Under the pieces are notes generated by a model. That model saw only the letters and a list, made by a program, of their open reading frames with translations, ran no database searches and was not told where the DNA came from. Of a DNA stretch of 64,000 bases, positions 8,678 through 16,993 are shown piece by piece. The translations under genes were made by a program, and so were the position numbers. Every line of letters starts with the position of its first letter. Positions within the stretch are counted from its first letter, which is position 1. Origin of the DNA: a virus; IMG/VR virus record IMGVR_UViG_3300031787_000001, positions 62,001 to 126,000 of that record, one strand, 5' to 3'.

Positions 8678-9772
8678 TTATTTAAAATATTTACTCAACG
8701 TCTCACCAATACTTTTGCTTATGTCAGCTTTTATTTCATCCATATCAATTTCAACCTCTAAAAGATCATCACTTTCAGAAACACCTAAATCATTGTAATC
8801 ATCTAAATTAACTTCATCTATTTCTTCATCAGTTGCGATCGGTGTATTTATGAAATTTTCTAATTTATCCATTGTTTCACCCAATTCTTCTTCCCCACTT
8901 TCCGGTGCTTGTGGAATTTCTTCCCCACCTTCTGGTGTTTGTGGAATTTCTTCCTCACCTTCTGGTGTTTGTGGAATTTCTTCCTCACGATCGAATTTTT
9001 TAGATATTTCCTCGATATCTTCATCCTCTAATTTATCTAAATCAACTGCCGATATTATCATGTTTAAAACATATTTAATATCGTCACTTTCCATTTTTTG
9101 TTTTTGATCTCTTAATTCTTGACCAAGTTTCCCTGAAAATTTTTGTACTTCAGCCATGTAATCTGAAGGTTTTCCTGATTCTCCACCTTCAGGTGCGAAT
9201 GGAACTTCTTCTCCACCTTCTGGTGCCATTGGAACTTCTTCTCCACCTTCTGGCGCCATTGGAACTTCTTCTCCGCCAGGAGTAGGTGCCCCACCTTCTG
9301 GTGCCATTGGTGCTTCAGGTGCCCCACCTTCTGGTGCCATTGGTGCTTCAGGTGCCCCACCTTCTGGTGCCGCTGGTGCGGGTGCCATTGGTGCTTCAGG
9401 TGCAGGTGCCCCACCTTCTGGTTTTTGTTTTAAAACGTATTTTGTTGCTTCTTGTAAATTTTCTTGACCAACAAGTAAATCCATTCTTTTCAACGCCTCA
9501 GCATATGAAGAAAATCTATTTTTGTTTTTCATGAACATTCCACCAATATAATCTAGTGAATTTTCATTTAAACCTTTTTTTACATAGTAACCGTCTCTTT
9601 CTTTTACGATACCATATACTCCATTACCAATAGATTCTTTAATCATTTCGGCTTTAGTGTTATTATTTGTTGATTTTTTGGGTGTACTATTATAGTAGGT
9701 TAATTCGAGAATTCTTTTTAATTTGTCATCTCCATTTAACTTTTCACTACCCAATGGTTTTAAATCTCCCAT
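8678..9772 (-). CDS. Pro/Glu/Gly-repeat acidic protein, probable internal or scaffold protein
   Basis: A 364-residue protein. Residues 1-118 are a small mixed domain (LKPLGSEKLNGDDKLKRILE, then GNGVYGIVKERDGYYVKKG). Around 119-200 are tandem APEGG(A/E)(P/E)(A/V)PM-type repeats, and the C-terminal half is acidic with further EEIPQ(T/A)PEGG repeats near 268-292. Such low-complexity acidic repeats suit a flexible linker or a disposable scaffold. It opens an operon of three genes and has a TATTTATA motif 34 nt upstream. Its function is inferred from composition and place. Confidence 0.8.
   Translation of the reverse strand: MGDLKPLGSEKLNGDDKLKRILELTYYNSTPKKSTNNNTKAEMIKESIGNGVYGIVKERDGYYVKKGLNENSLDYIGGMFMKNKNRFSSYAEALKRMDLLVGQENLQEATKYVLKQKPEGGAPAPEAPMAPAPAAPEGGAPEAPMAPEGGAPEAPMAPEGGAPTPGGEEVPMAPEGGEEVPMAPEGGEEVPFAPEGGESGKPSDYMAEVQKFSGKLGQELRDQKQKMESDDIKYVLNMIISAVDLDKLEDEDIEEISKKFDREEEIPQTPEGEEEIPQTPEGGEEIPQAPESGEEELGETMDKLENFINTPIATDEEIDEVNLDDYNDLGVSESDDLLEVEIDMDEIKADISKSIGETLSKYFK
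8900..9420. repeat. In-frame tandem repeats within the Pro/Glu/Gly-rich gene
   Basis: Two clusters of short direct repeats, about 8900-8985 (unit encoding EEIPQTPEGG) and 9180-9420 (unit encoding APEGGEEVPM or APEGGAPEAPM). They stay in frame with the gene and differ by silent and conservative changes, so this is protein repeat expansion, not a CRISPR or iteron array. Confidence 0.85.
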
Positions 9773-9806
9773 GTTTTTTGTTTAATAAATATAATTATTC
9801 TTATCC

Positions 9807-9814
9807 TATAAATA
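9807..9814 (-). promoter_or_regulatory. TATTTATA upstream motif
   Basis: Coding-strand TATTTATA 34 nt before the ATG of the repeat-rich internal protein. Confidence 0.45.
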
Positions 9815-9840
9815 CAAGGATATATTAAAAAAATTGTTGT

Positions 9841-10944
9841 TTATTGATTTGATAGAGATAATTTTTTATCGATTATCTTACTTTTTAAATCTAATATTTT
9901 TTCTATATACCCATTTCTTCTAAGTAACTTGAATGTTAAGTTTTCATATGAGTACTCACCACCAGATTCTAAACCACTCTGTCTAAAGTTTTTTATCTTC
10001 TTATATAAGTCTTTAGTTTCTTTTGTTATATCATCACCACTTTCCATTTTAGATAATAAATCATCTATTTGCTTTCCATATTCTTCACCCTTTTGTAATA
10101 TTTTTTTATCATCTATTTTTGGATTTGTCTTTTCAGGTGTGACAACCCATTTGTTATTTAATATAGAGTAAACACCAGATGATACATGTTCTTGATGAAT
10201 ATCTTGAACGTATATTTCAAGATCAAAACCTTTTATTTTAATGTCGTGTTTCGATTTCCAAACTTTTTCTTTTGAATCAAAAAAATCTTGAACTATTTTA
10301 TGTAAGATAGTGGAATCTTCTTTTTCTTTATTATCAAATTCATCCATGTCAACTAATATGTGTAAATCAACATCTGAAAATTCCGACCAATTATAGTTTG
10401 CCAAAGATCCGGTAAGAACTATATCGTGAATAAAAAATTCAACATCAATAAAATCTAAATATTCATTGGTGATTTCCAATAGTTTTTTTCTAATGTCGTC
10501 TTTAATAACATATTCTTTCCCAACTCTACGAAATATGTTTGGACATAATGTATCTTTACTTCTAAAAGATTTAATTATCTTTTTATCAACTTCCTTGTCT
10601 TCAATTAGTTCTTCAAATAAAGATTTTTTTGGTTTTTTATTTAAAATATAATTAATCAAGTTAATCATATTTTCAGATGTAAAGCCCTGAGTACCTATCG
10701 TACCATTTGGTCTTCTAAGTAATTCTATTGGAACCAATTTAAATTCACCATCAATAATTGATGGAATATTATCAACTTTTAAAAGATTAAGTAAATTCGA
10801 CCTGTGATTACCATCTGATATGATATATGTATCGTCTGGCATTTTTGATAAAGTAACAGGATCTGTTTTTACGTATTCGTAAATTTTTTCAATTTTATCG
10901 GGATCCTCTCTTAATTTAAAAATTAGTTCTTTAAATTCACTCAT
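9841..10944 (-). CDS. ParB/Srx-like domain fused to a predicted nucleotidyltransferase
   Basis: A 367-residue two-part protein. The N-terminus contains IISDGNHRSNLLNLL (DGNHR at 44-48), the signature of the ParB/sulfiredoxin-like fold. The middle holds TGSLANYNWSEFSDVDLHILVD (GS at 179-180, DVD at 191-193; shown in pieces: TGSLANYNW, SDVDLHILVD), a Pol-beta-type nucleotidyltransferase core, with GFDLEIYVQD near 240 supplying a third acidic residue. The C-terminus is helical. The ParB/Srx fold can bind nucleotides or act as nuclease or ATPase, and minimal nucleotidyltransferases transfer NMPs to proteins or RNA. The target is unknown. Overlaps the KTSC gene by 4 nt. Confidence 0.75.
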   Translation of the reverse strand: MSEFKELIFKLREDPDKIEKIYEYVKTDPVTLSKMPDDTYIISDGNHRSNLLNLLKVDNIPSIIDGEFKLVPIELLRRPNGTIGTQGFTSENMINLINYILNKKPKKSLFEELIEDKEVDKKIIKSFRSKDTLCPNIFRRVGKEYVIKDDIRKKLLEITNEYLDFIDVEFFIHDIVLTGSLANYNWSEFSDVDLHILVDMDEFDNKEKEDSTILHKIVQDFFDSKEKVWKSKHDIKIKGFDLEIYVQDIHQEHVSSGVYSILNNKWVVTPEKTNPKIDDKKILQKGEEYGKQIDDLLSKMESGDDITKETKDLYKKIKNFRQSGLESGGEYSYENLTFKLLRRNGYIEKILDLKSKIIDKKLSLSNQ

Positions 10945-11186
10945 TTTACCTTTTTGTACTTATAAGTTTTCGCAATATTTGCGTTAAAAAACTTCCCTTG
11001 AGATTCCGCTAATCTTAATTTAGCAAAAATATCCCACGGTACTTTATTATACTCATAAATACCACCATTATTGAAAGTAATCGTCAAATCTTGACTTTCA
11101 GTATCATACAATGCTGATTTTAGATTTGATGAATTGATTTCAACTGTAATAAGTTTTCCTTCGATTTTTTCTGAAATGATTCCCAT
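10941..11186 (-). CDS. KTSC-domain protein
   Basis: An 81-residue protein with the KTSC domain pattern: VEINSSNLKSALYDTESQDLTITFNNGGIYEYNKVP at 15-50 (key elements SSNL, YD, F-NGG-YEY-VP), then a short helix and SQGKFFNANI near the end. KTSC is a small beta-rich domain common in phages and near nucleic-acid enzymes; its exact role is unknown. It is the first gene of a pair and overlaps the ParB/nucleotidyltransferase gene by 4 nt. Confidence 0.85.
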   Translation of the reverse strand: MGIISEKIEGKLITVEINSSNLKSALYDTESQDLTITFNNGGIYEYNKVPWDIFAKLRLAESQGKFFNANIAKTYKYKKVK

Positions 11187-11227
11187 AATATAGTTTTTAC
11201 TATAATATACGAAATATATGGGAAATA

Positions 11228-11253
11228 AAAAACCCCGAAAATTTCGGGGTTTT
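11228..11253. terminator. Rho-independent terminator
   Basis: AAAACCCCGAAA/TTTCGGGGTTTT perfect inverted repeat between the Hsp20 and KTSC genes. Serves the Hsp20 gene on the minus strand and could work in both directions. Confidence 0.87.
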
Positions 11254-11256
11254 AAT

Positions 11257-11616
11257 TTAATTAAGAGAAATTAGTTTTTCCAAAGTTTTTTTCTTTGAAA
11301 TTGGTAATGTTAATTCTAACACACCATTTTCGACCTTACCTTCAATTTGATTTTCATTTACCTCATCAGGTAAAGTGTAGGTTTTTGTGAAGTTTGGTAC
11401 AAATGTCGAACCACCTTCTTTTTCAAAAGTGATTTTCAAAATACCATCTTTTGTGGTGATCTTGAGATCACTCTTGGTTAGTCCCGGTACAGGAATAGTT
11501 ACAACATAACCTGTTTCATCTTTATTAACTTTGGTTTTCGGAACATTAAGTTCTCTTTCAAATTCAAACATTTTATCAAATGCCTGAAAAAATGGGTCTT
11601 TAAATAATGTAATCAT
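11257..11616 (-). CDS. Small heat-shock protein, Hsp20/alpha-crystallin family
   Basis: A 119-residue ATP-independent holdase chaperone. It begins with ITLFKDPFFQAFDKMF, followed by an alpha-crystallin domain (around 30-108) with DETGYVVTIPVPGLTKSDLKI and the closing NGVLELTLPIS, which is the conserved A-x-x-x-n-GVL-type motif. Short N- and C-terminal arms match phage small Hsp20 proteins such as those of T4-like cyanophages. It would protect folding intermediates late in infection. Followed by a strong terminator, so monocistronic. Confidence 0.92.
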   Translation of the reverse strand: MITLFKDPFFQAFDKMFEFERELNVPKTKVNKDETGYVVTIPVPGLTKSDLKITTKDGILKITFEKEGGSTFVPNFTKTYTLPDEVNENQIEGKVENGVLELTLPISKKKTLEKLISLN

Positions 11617-11680
11617 AATTATTAATTTTAGTAACCCATTTTCAATTTTTATACCATAAAGATACTGATGACATTTTGTC

Positions 11681-12541
11681 TTATCTTTTTATTTTGATCG
11701 GACTATTTGTCATATCAGTATGGTCATTATTTCTAAATTTAATTCTCTTACGAACTGTAGATTGATGATTGACAGTAGTTTTTTTATTTAATAATGAATT
11801 ATTACTTATATTTTCTTTTAATGATTTCTGTAGAACATTTATAATATGGAATGGGAGATTCGTTTCAGATTGTTCTATTTTTTTATCTAACTGACTCCAA
11901 TATGTTACCGAGTTATTCCTTAATAATTTATGTACTGCGGTCTTTTTACCTGTTTTCATATTAATAATGTAAATCAACATACCATTTCTACTGTAATCCT
12001 CAAAATATTGTGGAGCATCTTCCGATGCGGTACACCATTTTGTATTTGATCCATATTTTTTTGATGATTGATGTGTTAATGGTTTTAATATTAACCATTC
12101 TTCGTCTTTAAATAACACAACTATCTGACCCTCAAGTTCTTTTTCGTATTCTTTTATTTCTGCTAATGATATTGACGATTTAATCTGTGAAAAATTTTTA
12201 TATGTACTTAAATCGTTTTTTGGTATTAGATTTTTTTCATTATATTCACAAAACCTTTGAAATGATTTTAAGTCATCGATACCAATCATATTTTCCATAA
12301 ACGTATGATAAAACAATAAGTGATCTTCTGGAATATTTTTTATATCCTCTTCCGATATATTCAATTCATCATTTAAAAATTTTTTTATTTCTTTTATATG
12401 TTGTTTATGTTTTTTTTCATTTTTAATGATCCTCATCAACGTCTCAACATATTTTGTTTTTTTAACACAAAGAATAGATAAAAGATCAATAATATTTATA
12501 ATATTTTTTTCATCATTTTTTAATTCTTTTATTCTTGACAT
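11681..12541 (-). CDS. WCT-motif family protein (paralogue 1)
   Basis: A 286-residue protein of unknown function. The N-terminal half is helical and Lys-rich. The C-terminal half contains EWLILKPLTHQSSKKYG, NTKWCTASEDAPQYFEDY and MLIYIINMKTGKKTAVHK. This W-x-(I/L)-(I/V)-x-P-L ... W-C-T ... Y ... L-(F/Y)-I-(I/M)-N layout recurs in the proteins at 44546-46105 and 49973-51823, so the three share a domain. The conserved Trp-Cys-Thr suggests a catalytic or metal site. Unlike the others it lacks the short (L/I)-x-E leader. It is divergent from the ClpC gene. Confidence 0.8.
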   Translation of the reverse strand: MSRIKELKNDEKNIINIIDLLSILCVKKTKYVETLMRIIKNEKKHKQHIKEIKKFLNDELNISEEDIKNIPEDHLLFYHTFMENMIGIDDLKSFQRFCEYNEKNLIPKNDLSTYKNFSQIKSSISLAEIKEYEKELEGQIVVLFKDEEWLILKPLTHQSSKKYGSNTKWCTASEDAPQYFEDYSRNGMLIYIINMKTGKKTAVHKLLRNNSVTYWSQLDKKIEQSETNLPFHIINVLQKSLKENISNNSLLNKKTTVNHQSTVRKRIKFRNNDHTDMTNSPIKIKR

Positions 12542-12605
12542 ACGTTGTTTACTATAATTATCAATTTTTGTTAATAATTGATTTTTTTTTTAATTTAAAA
12601 TAACG

Positions 12606-12613
12606 TATGTTTG
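12606..12613 (+). promoter_or_regulatory. Host-type -7 element before clpC-like gene
   Basis: TATGTTTG fits the Bacteroidota TAnnTTTG -7 box, 18 nt before the ATG. No convincing TTG is present at the usual 19-20 nt spacing, so the -33 is weak. Confidence 0.5.
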
Positions 12614-12631
12614 TAGTAAAATAATTAAAAT

Positions 12632-14647
12632 ATGTCAGTAGATTTCATTGATGATGGGCAACCAACAAACCAAAATAAGAAAGGTAAGAGAAATTCTAAT
12701 ACACCTATATTAGATAATTTCTCAAGAGATTTGATAAAATTAGCACAAGAAGGTAAAATAGACCCTATTGTTGGTAGAGATAAAGAAGTAAAAAGAATTG
12801 CACAAATTCTTTCAAGAAAGAAGAAAAATAATGTTGTTATTGTGGGTGATGCCGGTGTGGGTAAATCGGCATTGGTTGAAAAATTGGCGCTATTGATTAA
12901 TAAAGGTAACTGTCCTTCAAATCTTTTAGATAAAAGAATAATGTCATTGGATTTGACATCTTTAGTTGCGGGTACCAAGTATAGGGGTCAATTTGAAGAA
13001 AGGATTAAAGCGATATTAAATGAATTACAAGAAGCACCGAATGTAATTGTTTTTATTGATGAATTACACACAATGGTCGGTGCAGGTAATGCCAGCGGAT
13101 CAATGGATGCAGCCAACATATTAAAACCCGCACTTGCTCGTGGTGAAATTCAATGTATTGGTGCAACAACTTTTGATGAATACAAAAAGAACATCGAAAA
13201 AGATTCTGCGTTAGTTAGAAGATTCCAAAAAATAATCTTACCGGAACCAACAGAAAAAGAAACTGTTGAAATTTTGGAAAATCTTAAAACATCATATGAG
13301 AATTTTCATAAAGTAAAATATGAAGATGGTGTTATTGATACTATTGTTAAAGTATCAAAAAGATTTATGACTGACAGACAATTTCCTGATAAGGCAATTG
13401 ATATTATGGATGAATTAGGTTCAGAAAAGAAAATATCTAATAAAATACCTGAAAGTGTTGAAAAATTAAAACAAGAAGTTGAGGAAATAAAACAAAAAAA
13501 ATTAGATGTCGTTAAAACACAGAATTATGAATTGGCAGCTAAATTAAGAGATACAGAAAAAACTGTTCTATCAAAATTAGAACAAGAAAAAGAAAAATGG
13601 TTGATAAACCAACAAAATAATAAAACACCAATTAGTATTGAAGATGTTTACCAGATAATTTCAAATATTACTGGTGTACCAATTACAAAATTGGATTCAA
13701 AAGAAACAGAAAAACTTTTGAATTTAGATAAAATTTTAACATCTAAGGTTATTGGACAGAATGAGGCGATATCAATCATATCTAAATGTATCAGAAGAAA
13801 TAGAGTTGGTATTAAAGATACAAATAAACCAATCGGATCATTTATATTCTTAGGATCAACTGGTGTCGGTAAAACATATCTTGCAAAATCATTGGCTGAA
13901 ATATTATTTGGTGATCCCGAAAAAATGATTCGTGTGGATATGAGTGAATTTATGGAGAAACACAATGTATCTAAATTAATTGGTTCACCTCCCGGTTACG
14001 TTGGATATGATGAAGGTGGTCAATTAACAGAAAAGGTAAAAAACAATCCATTTTCAGTTATATTGTTTGATGAAATTGAAAAGGCACATAAAGATGTTTT
14101 CAATTTGTTGTTACAAATTTTAGATGAAGGACACTTAACCGATTCTTTTGGTAGAAAAGTTAACTTCACCAATACTTTGATTATTATGACATCAAATGTT
14201 GGGGCTAAAAAAGTTTCTGAATTTGGTGGGGGAGTTGGTTTTGAAACATCTTCAACAAATAAACAAAAAGAAGAAGTTAAAAAAACAATGATACAAAAAT
14301 CATTGAAACAACAATTCAATCCTGAATTTTTAAATAGAATTGATGATGTAATCCTTTTCAATTCTTTAGACGAAAATGCACTAAAACAAATTATTGGTGT
14401 TGAATTAAATAAATTAAAAAATAGATTAACTGAAAAAGGATACAAAGTTAATTTTGACGAATCAGTATCACAAAAGATATATGAATTAAATCAACAAGAA
14501 GAATATGGAGCGAGACCCATAAAAAGAATAATACAAAATCTTTGTGAGGATTTCTTAAGTGAAGAAATTCTAAAAGGTACTATAAAAGAAAATGTTTTAG
14601 CAAATTTGAAAATTAAAGACGGAGAATTGGTAATTAGAAAAAAATAA
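12632..14647 (+). CDS. clpC: ClpC-like AAA+ unfoldase
   Basis: A 671-residue double-AAA+ Hsp100 protein. D1 has Walker A GDAGVGKS (72-79) and Walker B VIVFIDE (138-144). Between the rings lies NYELAAKLRDTEK (around 298-310), the UVR-like motif of ClpC. D2 has GSTGVGKT (408-415), VILFDE (476-481), pore YVGYDEGG (456-463) and a GARPIKR sensor-2 region. The usual N-terminal Clp-N repeat domain is missing, so adaptor recognition would differ from host ClpC. VGF at 535-537 lies where ClpC carries its ClpP-docking tripeptide, so it may feed substrates to host ClpP. The phage tmRNA further on could supply tagged substrates; that link is inference. Confidence 0.93.
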   Translation: MSVDFIDDGQPTNQNKKGKRNSNTPILDNFSRDLIKLAQEGKIDPIVGRDKEVKRIAQILSRKKKNNVVIVGDAGVGKSALVEKLALLINKGNCPSNLLDKRIMSLDLTSLVAGTKYRGQFEERIKAILNELQEAPNVIVFIDELHTMVGAGNASGSMDAANILKPALARGEIQCIGATTFDEYKKNIEKDSALVRRFQKIILPEPTEKETVEILENLKTSYENFHKVKYEDGVIDTIVKVSKRFMTDRQFPDKAIDIMDELGSEKKISNKIPESVEKLKQEVEEIKQKKLDVVKTQNYELAAKLRDTEKTVLSKLEQEKEKWLINQQNNKTPISIEDVYQIISNITGVPITKLDSKETEKLLNLDKILTSKVIGQNEAISIISKCIRRNRVGIKDTNKPIGSFIFLGSTGVGKTYLAKSLAEILFGDPEKMIRVDMSEFMEKHNVSKLIGSPPGYVGYDEGGQLTEKVKNNPFSVILFDEIEKAHKDVFNLLLQILDEGHLTDSFGRKVNFTNTLIIMTSNVGAKKVSEFGGGVGFETSSTNKQKEEVKKTMIQKSLKQQFNPEFLNRIDDVILFNSLDENALKQIIGVELNKLKNRLTEKGYKVNFDESVSQKIYELNQQEEYGARPIKRIIQNLCEDFLSEEILKGTIKENVLANLKIKDGELVIRKK

Positions 14648-14682
14648 TTTATAAATATCTTGACTTTTTGTAAAATTATATA

Positions 14683-14690
14683 TATTTATA
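14683..14690 (+). promoter_or_regulatory. TATTTATA motif before a possible small RNA
   Basis: TATATTTATA with TTG 18 nt upstream (from 14660), then about 80 nt without an ORF before a strong terminator. This suggests a short transcript of its own. Confidence 0.4.
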
Positions 14691-14694
14691 TTCT

Positions 14695-14797
14695 CGGAGG
14701 TTCTCTTTGTCGATTACCTTTTCGTTTTTTTTCATAAGTAAATGGGGTTGAACCCATTGAAAGACCTTAGTCCCGACATATCGTTGGGACTTTTTTT
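14695..14797 (+). ncRNA. Possible small RNA between clpC and the lipoprotein gene
   Basis: About 100 nt with no ORF, bounded by a promoter-like element at 14683-14690 and a terminator at 14768-14797. It contains an internal AATGGG/CCCATT hairpin near 14740-14758. It could equally be the 3' untranslated region of the clpC-like mRNA. No known RNA family recognised. Confidence 0.35.
14768..14797 (+). terminator. Rho-independent terminator
   Basis: AGTCCC...GGGACT stem followed by eight T, 120 nt after the ClpC stop. Confidence 0.85.
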
Positions 14798-14841
14798 TAT
14801 TATATTTTGTTATTAAATTTATTTTTCGTATATTTACAGGT

Positions 14842-15021
14842 ATGAAAAAATATATGTTTATTTTGATTGTTAGTGCGATTTTCGCGTTAACATCATGTGG
14901 ATCTGAGTCAACCACAACAATCGAAACTACTGACTCTACAGAAGTTTCTGTTGATACTTTAGTACCAACAGGACAAGACACTACAGTAGAAGTAAAAACT
15001 GATAGTGCTGATGTAAAATAA
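14842..15021 (+). CDS. Small secreted lipoprotein
   Basis: A 59-residue protein: MKKYMFILIVSAIFALTSCG is a classic lipoprotein signal peptide with the lipobox LTSC at 17-20, so Cys20 would be lipidated. The mature part is Thr/Ser/Asp/Val-rich and acidic (ESTTTIETTDSTEVSVDTL). TATATTTA with an upstream TTG precedes it and a strong terminator follows, so it is a stand-alone unit. Phage lipoproteins outside lysis cassettes often alter the cell surface or exclude superinfecting phages; that role is inference. The opposite-strand ORF here is a shadow. Confidence 0.82.
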   Translation: MKKYMFILIVSAIFALTSCGSESTTTIETTDSTEVSVDTLVPTGQDTTVEVKTDSADVK

Positions 15022-15024
15022 AAT

Positions 15025-15050
15025 TTGGGGGGAATATAAATTCCCCCTAA
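15025..15050 (+). terminator. Rho-independent terminator
   Basis: TTGGGGGGAAT/ATTCCCCCTAA hairpin with T-rich tail, directly after the lipoprotein stop. Confidence 0.85.
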
Positions 15051-15076
15051 TTTTGTTAAACTAAAATTCCCAATTT

Positions 15077-15502
15077 ATGGAAGAAAAAAAATATGTCGGA
15101 GATTTAATTCTTTTAAGAGGAGTACCAGGTAGTGGTAAATCTACATTAGGTAAAACAATTTTAAGATGTTTAGCTTCAGATGATCCTGACGTTATTTCTG
15201 CGGATGATTTTTTTCTTGACGAAAAGGGTAATTATATTTTTGATTCCACAAAATTAAAAGAGGCACATGCACAATCACAACAAAGATGTGCAACAAAAAT
15301 GAAAAATGAATTTTCAAGAATTGTTGTCGCGAATACCTTTACACAGAAATGGGAAATGGACGCATATTACGAAATGGCGGAAAGATACAATTACAGGGTT
15401 TTTAGTGTGATTGTTGAAAATAGACACGGAAATTTAAATATTCACGATGTTCCCGAAGAAAAAGTTGAACAAATGAAAAATAGATTTGATGTTTCTCTTT
15501 AA
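15077..15502 (+). CDS. P-loop polynucleotide kinase-like protein
   Basis: A 141-residue zeta-toxin/Pnk-type kinase. P-loop GVPGSGKST lies at 15-23. ISADDFF near 40-46 and YIFDSTKLKEAHAQSQQR near 53-70 match the kinase domain shared by T4 polynucleotide kinase and N4BP2-like proteins. It has no phosphatase domain. The stop overlaps the start of an RNA ligase by one base, and a cREC-type protein follows. It is therefore expected to phosphorylate 5'-OH RNA ends before sealing. The kinase fold is certain; the RNA substrate is inferred from the operon. Confidence 0.85.
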   Translation: MEEKKYVGDLILLRGVPGSGKSTLGKTILRCLASDDPDVISADDFFLDEKGNYIFDSTKLKEAHAQSQQRCATKMKNEFSRIVVANTFTQKWEMDAYYEMAERYNYRVFSVIVENRHGNLNIHDVPEEKVEQMKNRFDVSL

Positions 15503-16572
15503 TGTTAGATATATTAGAAAAATATCACAATGATGGTCTGTTATTAAAACAGACACACCCAACATTACCTTTAACAATTTGGAATTACTCACCAAAAGTT
15601 CAATATGATAACTTATGGGATGATGTTATTATTCAATGTAGAGGATTAGTTACCGATGTTGATGGTAATATTGTTGCTCGACCTTTTCCAAAATTTTTTA
15701 ATTACGAAGAATTAAAACCCGAACAGATACCAAACGAACCATTTGATGTTTTTGAAAAATTAGATGGGTCTTTAGGTATATTATTTAATTATGAAGGTCA
15801 ATGGGTATTTGCAACTCGTGGATCATTTACATCCGATCAAGCAAAAAGAGGATGGGAACTTCTTCAAAAATATGACTACCAAAGATTAATTGAGGATAAA
15901 ACATATCTATTTGAAATAATTTATAAAGAAAATCGTATTGTTGTTGATTATGATTATGAAGATCTAATAATGCTCGGTGTAATTGACAATATCGATGGTT
16001 ACGAATATAAAATATTTGACGAAAGAATCCATCTTGAAGGTGTTAGGTTCGTTAATATGTATAGAAATCTTGGATTTAAATTTGTTAAAAAATATGATGG
16101 TATAAAAGACTATTCAACCCTAAAAGAAATAATCAAAGATAATGAAGAGGGATTCGTTATTAGATTTCAAAATGGGTTTAGAATGAAAATAAAAGGTGTA
16201 GAATATTGTCGTCTCCATAAAATCCTAACAAACATCTCAAATAGAGATATTTGGGAATCTTTAAAAAATGGAGAATCATTAGATAAAATTATTGAAAAGG
16301 TACCCGATGAATTTTATAATTGGGTAAAAGAAACAAAAAATAAATTTGAGTCAGAATTTGATAAAATAAAAAAAGAATATGAATGGATATTCAAAGTTAT
16401 TATGAGATCGGAAAATTCAAATGAAAGAAAAGTATTCGCACAATTTGCAATAAAATACAAATATTCTTCAATTCTATTTTCTATGTATGATAATAAACCA
16501 TATAATCAAACAATATGGAAAATCCTATATCCTGAGTATTCGAAACCTTTTAAAAAAAATGATAATGAGTAA
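15502..16572 (+). CDS. RNA ligase, T4 Rnl1-like
   Basis: A 356-residue ATP-dependent RNA ligase. Nucleotidyltransferase motif I is EKLDGS with Lys86 as the adenylated residue. Later motifs are WVFATRGSF (around 101-109), YLFEIIY (around 134-140), EEGFVIRF (around 210-217) and FRMKIKGVEY (around 220-229). The C-terminal third is helical, as in Rnl1. With the upstream kinase it would repair cleaved tRNA anticodon loops, as T4 Pnkp and Rnl1 do against anticodon nucleases. That suits a phage with its own tRNA set. Its stop overlaps the next ATG by 8 nt. Confidence 0.9.
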   Translation: MLDILEKYHNDGLLLKQTHPTLPLTIWNYSPKVQYDNLWDDVIIQCRGLVTDVDGNIVARPFPKFFNYEELKPEQIPNEPFDVFEKLDGSLGILFNYEGQWVFATRGSFTSDQAKRGWELLQKYDYQRLIEDKTYLFEIIYKENRIVVDYDYEDLIMLGVIDNIDGYEYKIFDERIHLEGVRFVNMYRNLGFKFVKKYDGIKDYSTLKEIIKDNEEGFVIRFQNGFRMKIKGVEYCRLHKILTNISNRDIWESLKNGESLDKIIEKVPDEFYNWVKETKNKFESEFDKIKKEYEWIFKVIMRSENSNERKVFAQFAIKYKYSSILFSMYDNKPYNQTIWKILYPEYSKPFKKNDNE

Positions 16573-16993
16573 ATTAAAATTGTATTTAGACGATGTTCGT
16601 GTTCCAAAAGACAATAGTTGGATTCTTGTAAAAGACTATGGTGAATTTGTAAGTACCATATTAAAACATGGTTTAGAAAGTTTTGATACCATTTCTTTGG
16701 ATCACGATTTGGGTGAGACTGCAATGGCTGAATATTTTAACAATGTTTACCCAAACTATGAACTGAACTACGATAACATAAAAGAAAAAACTGGATTGGA
16801 TTGTGCGAAATGGTTGGTGAATCATTATTTGGAAAAACCAAAAGAAAATTTTACCTTTCCACTTGTTTATACTCATTCCGCAAACCCGATAGGTTCCGCA
16901 AATATTATGGGTTATATAAACAATTTTTTAAAAAACATGAGACAACCCCAAACATGTATTAGGGTACGTATTGATCACACAATAAACGAATAA
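16565..16993 (+). CDS. cREC-type receiver-like protein of RNA repair
   Basis: A 142-residue protein starting MSKLKLYLDDVRVPKDNSW; this ATG lies inside the end of the ligase gene, and the longer in-frame ORF upstream is overlap. The N-terminal LYLDDVR and the later TISLDHDLGE match the receiver-like fold proposed to process cyclic phosphates (cREC) and found beside RNA kinases and ligases. Acidic residues of LDDVR and DHDLG mark the presumed active site. It would heal 2',3'-cyclic phosphate ends, completing an end-healing and sealing operon; the activity is inference from the family proposal. Confidence 0.8.
   Translation: MSKLKLYLDDVRVPKDNSWILVKDYGEFVSTILKHGLESFDTISLDHDLGETAMAEYFNNVYPNYELNYDNIKEKTGLDCAKWLVNHYLEKPKENFTFPLVYTHSANPIGSANIMGYINNFLKNMRQPQTCIRVRIDHTINE

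Noticed and set aside
8900-9420. Repeat array as a possible CRISPR or iteron origin
   Set aside because: The units are in frame with a long gene, imperfect at silent positions and have no spacers.
14676-14981. Minus-strand 101-codon ORF
   Set aside because: Runs through a terminator and opposite a lipoprotein with a textbook lipobox and its own promoter; it is the shadow.
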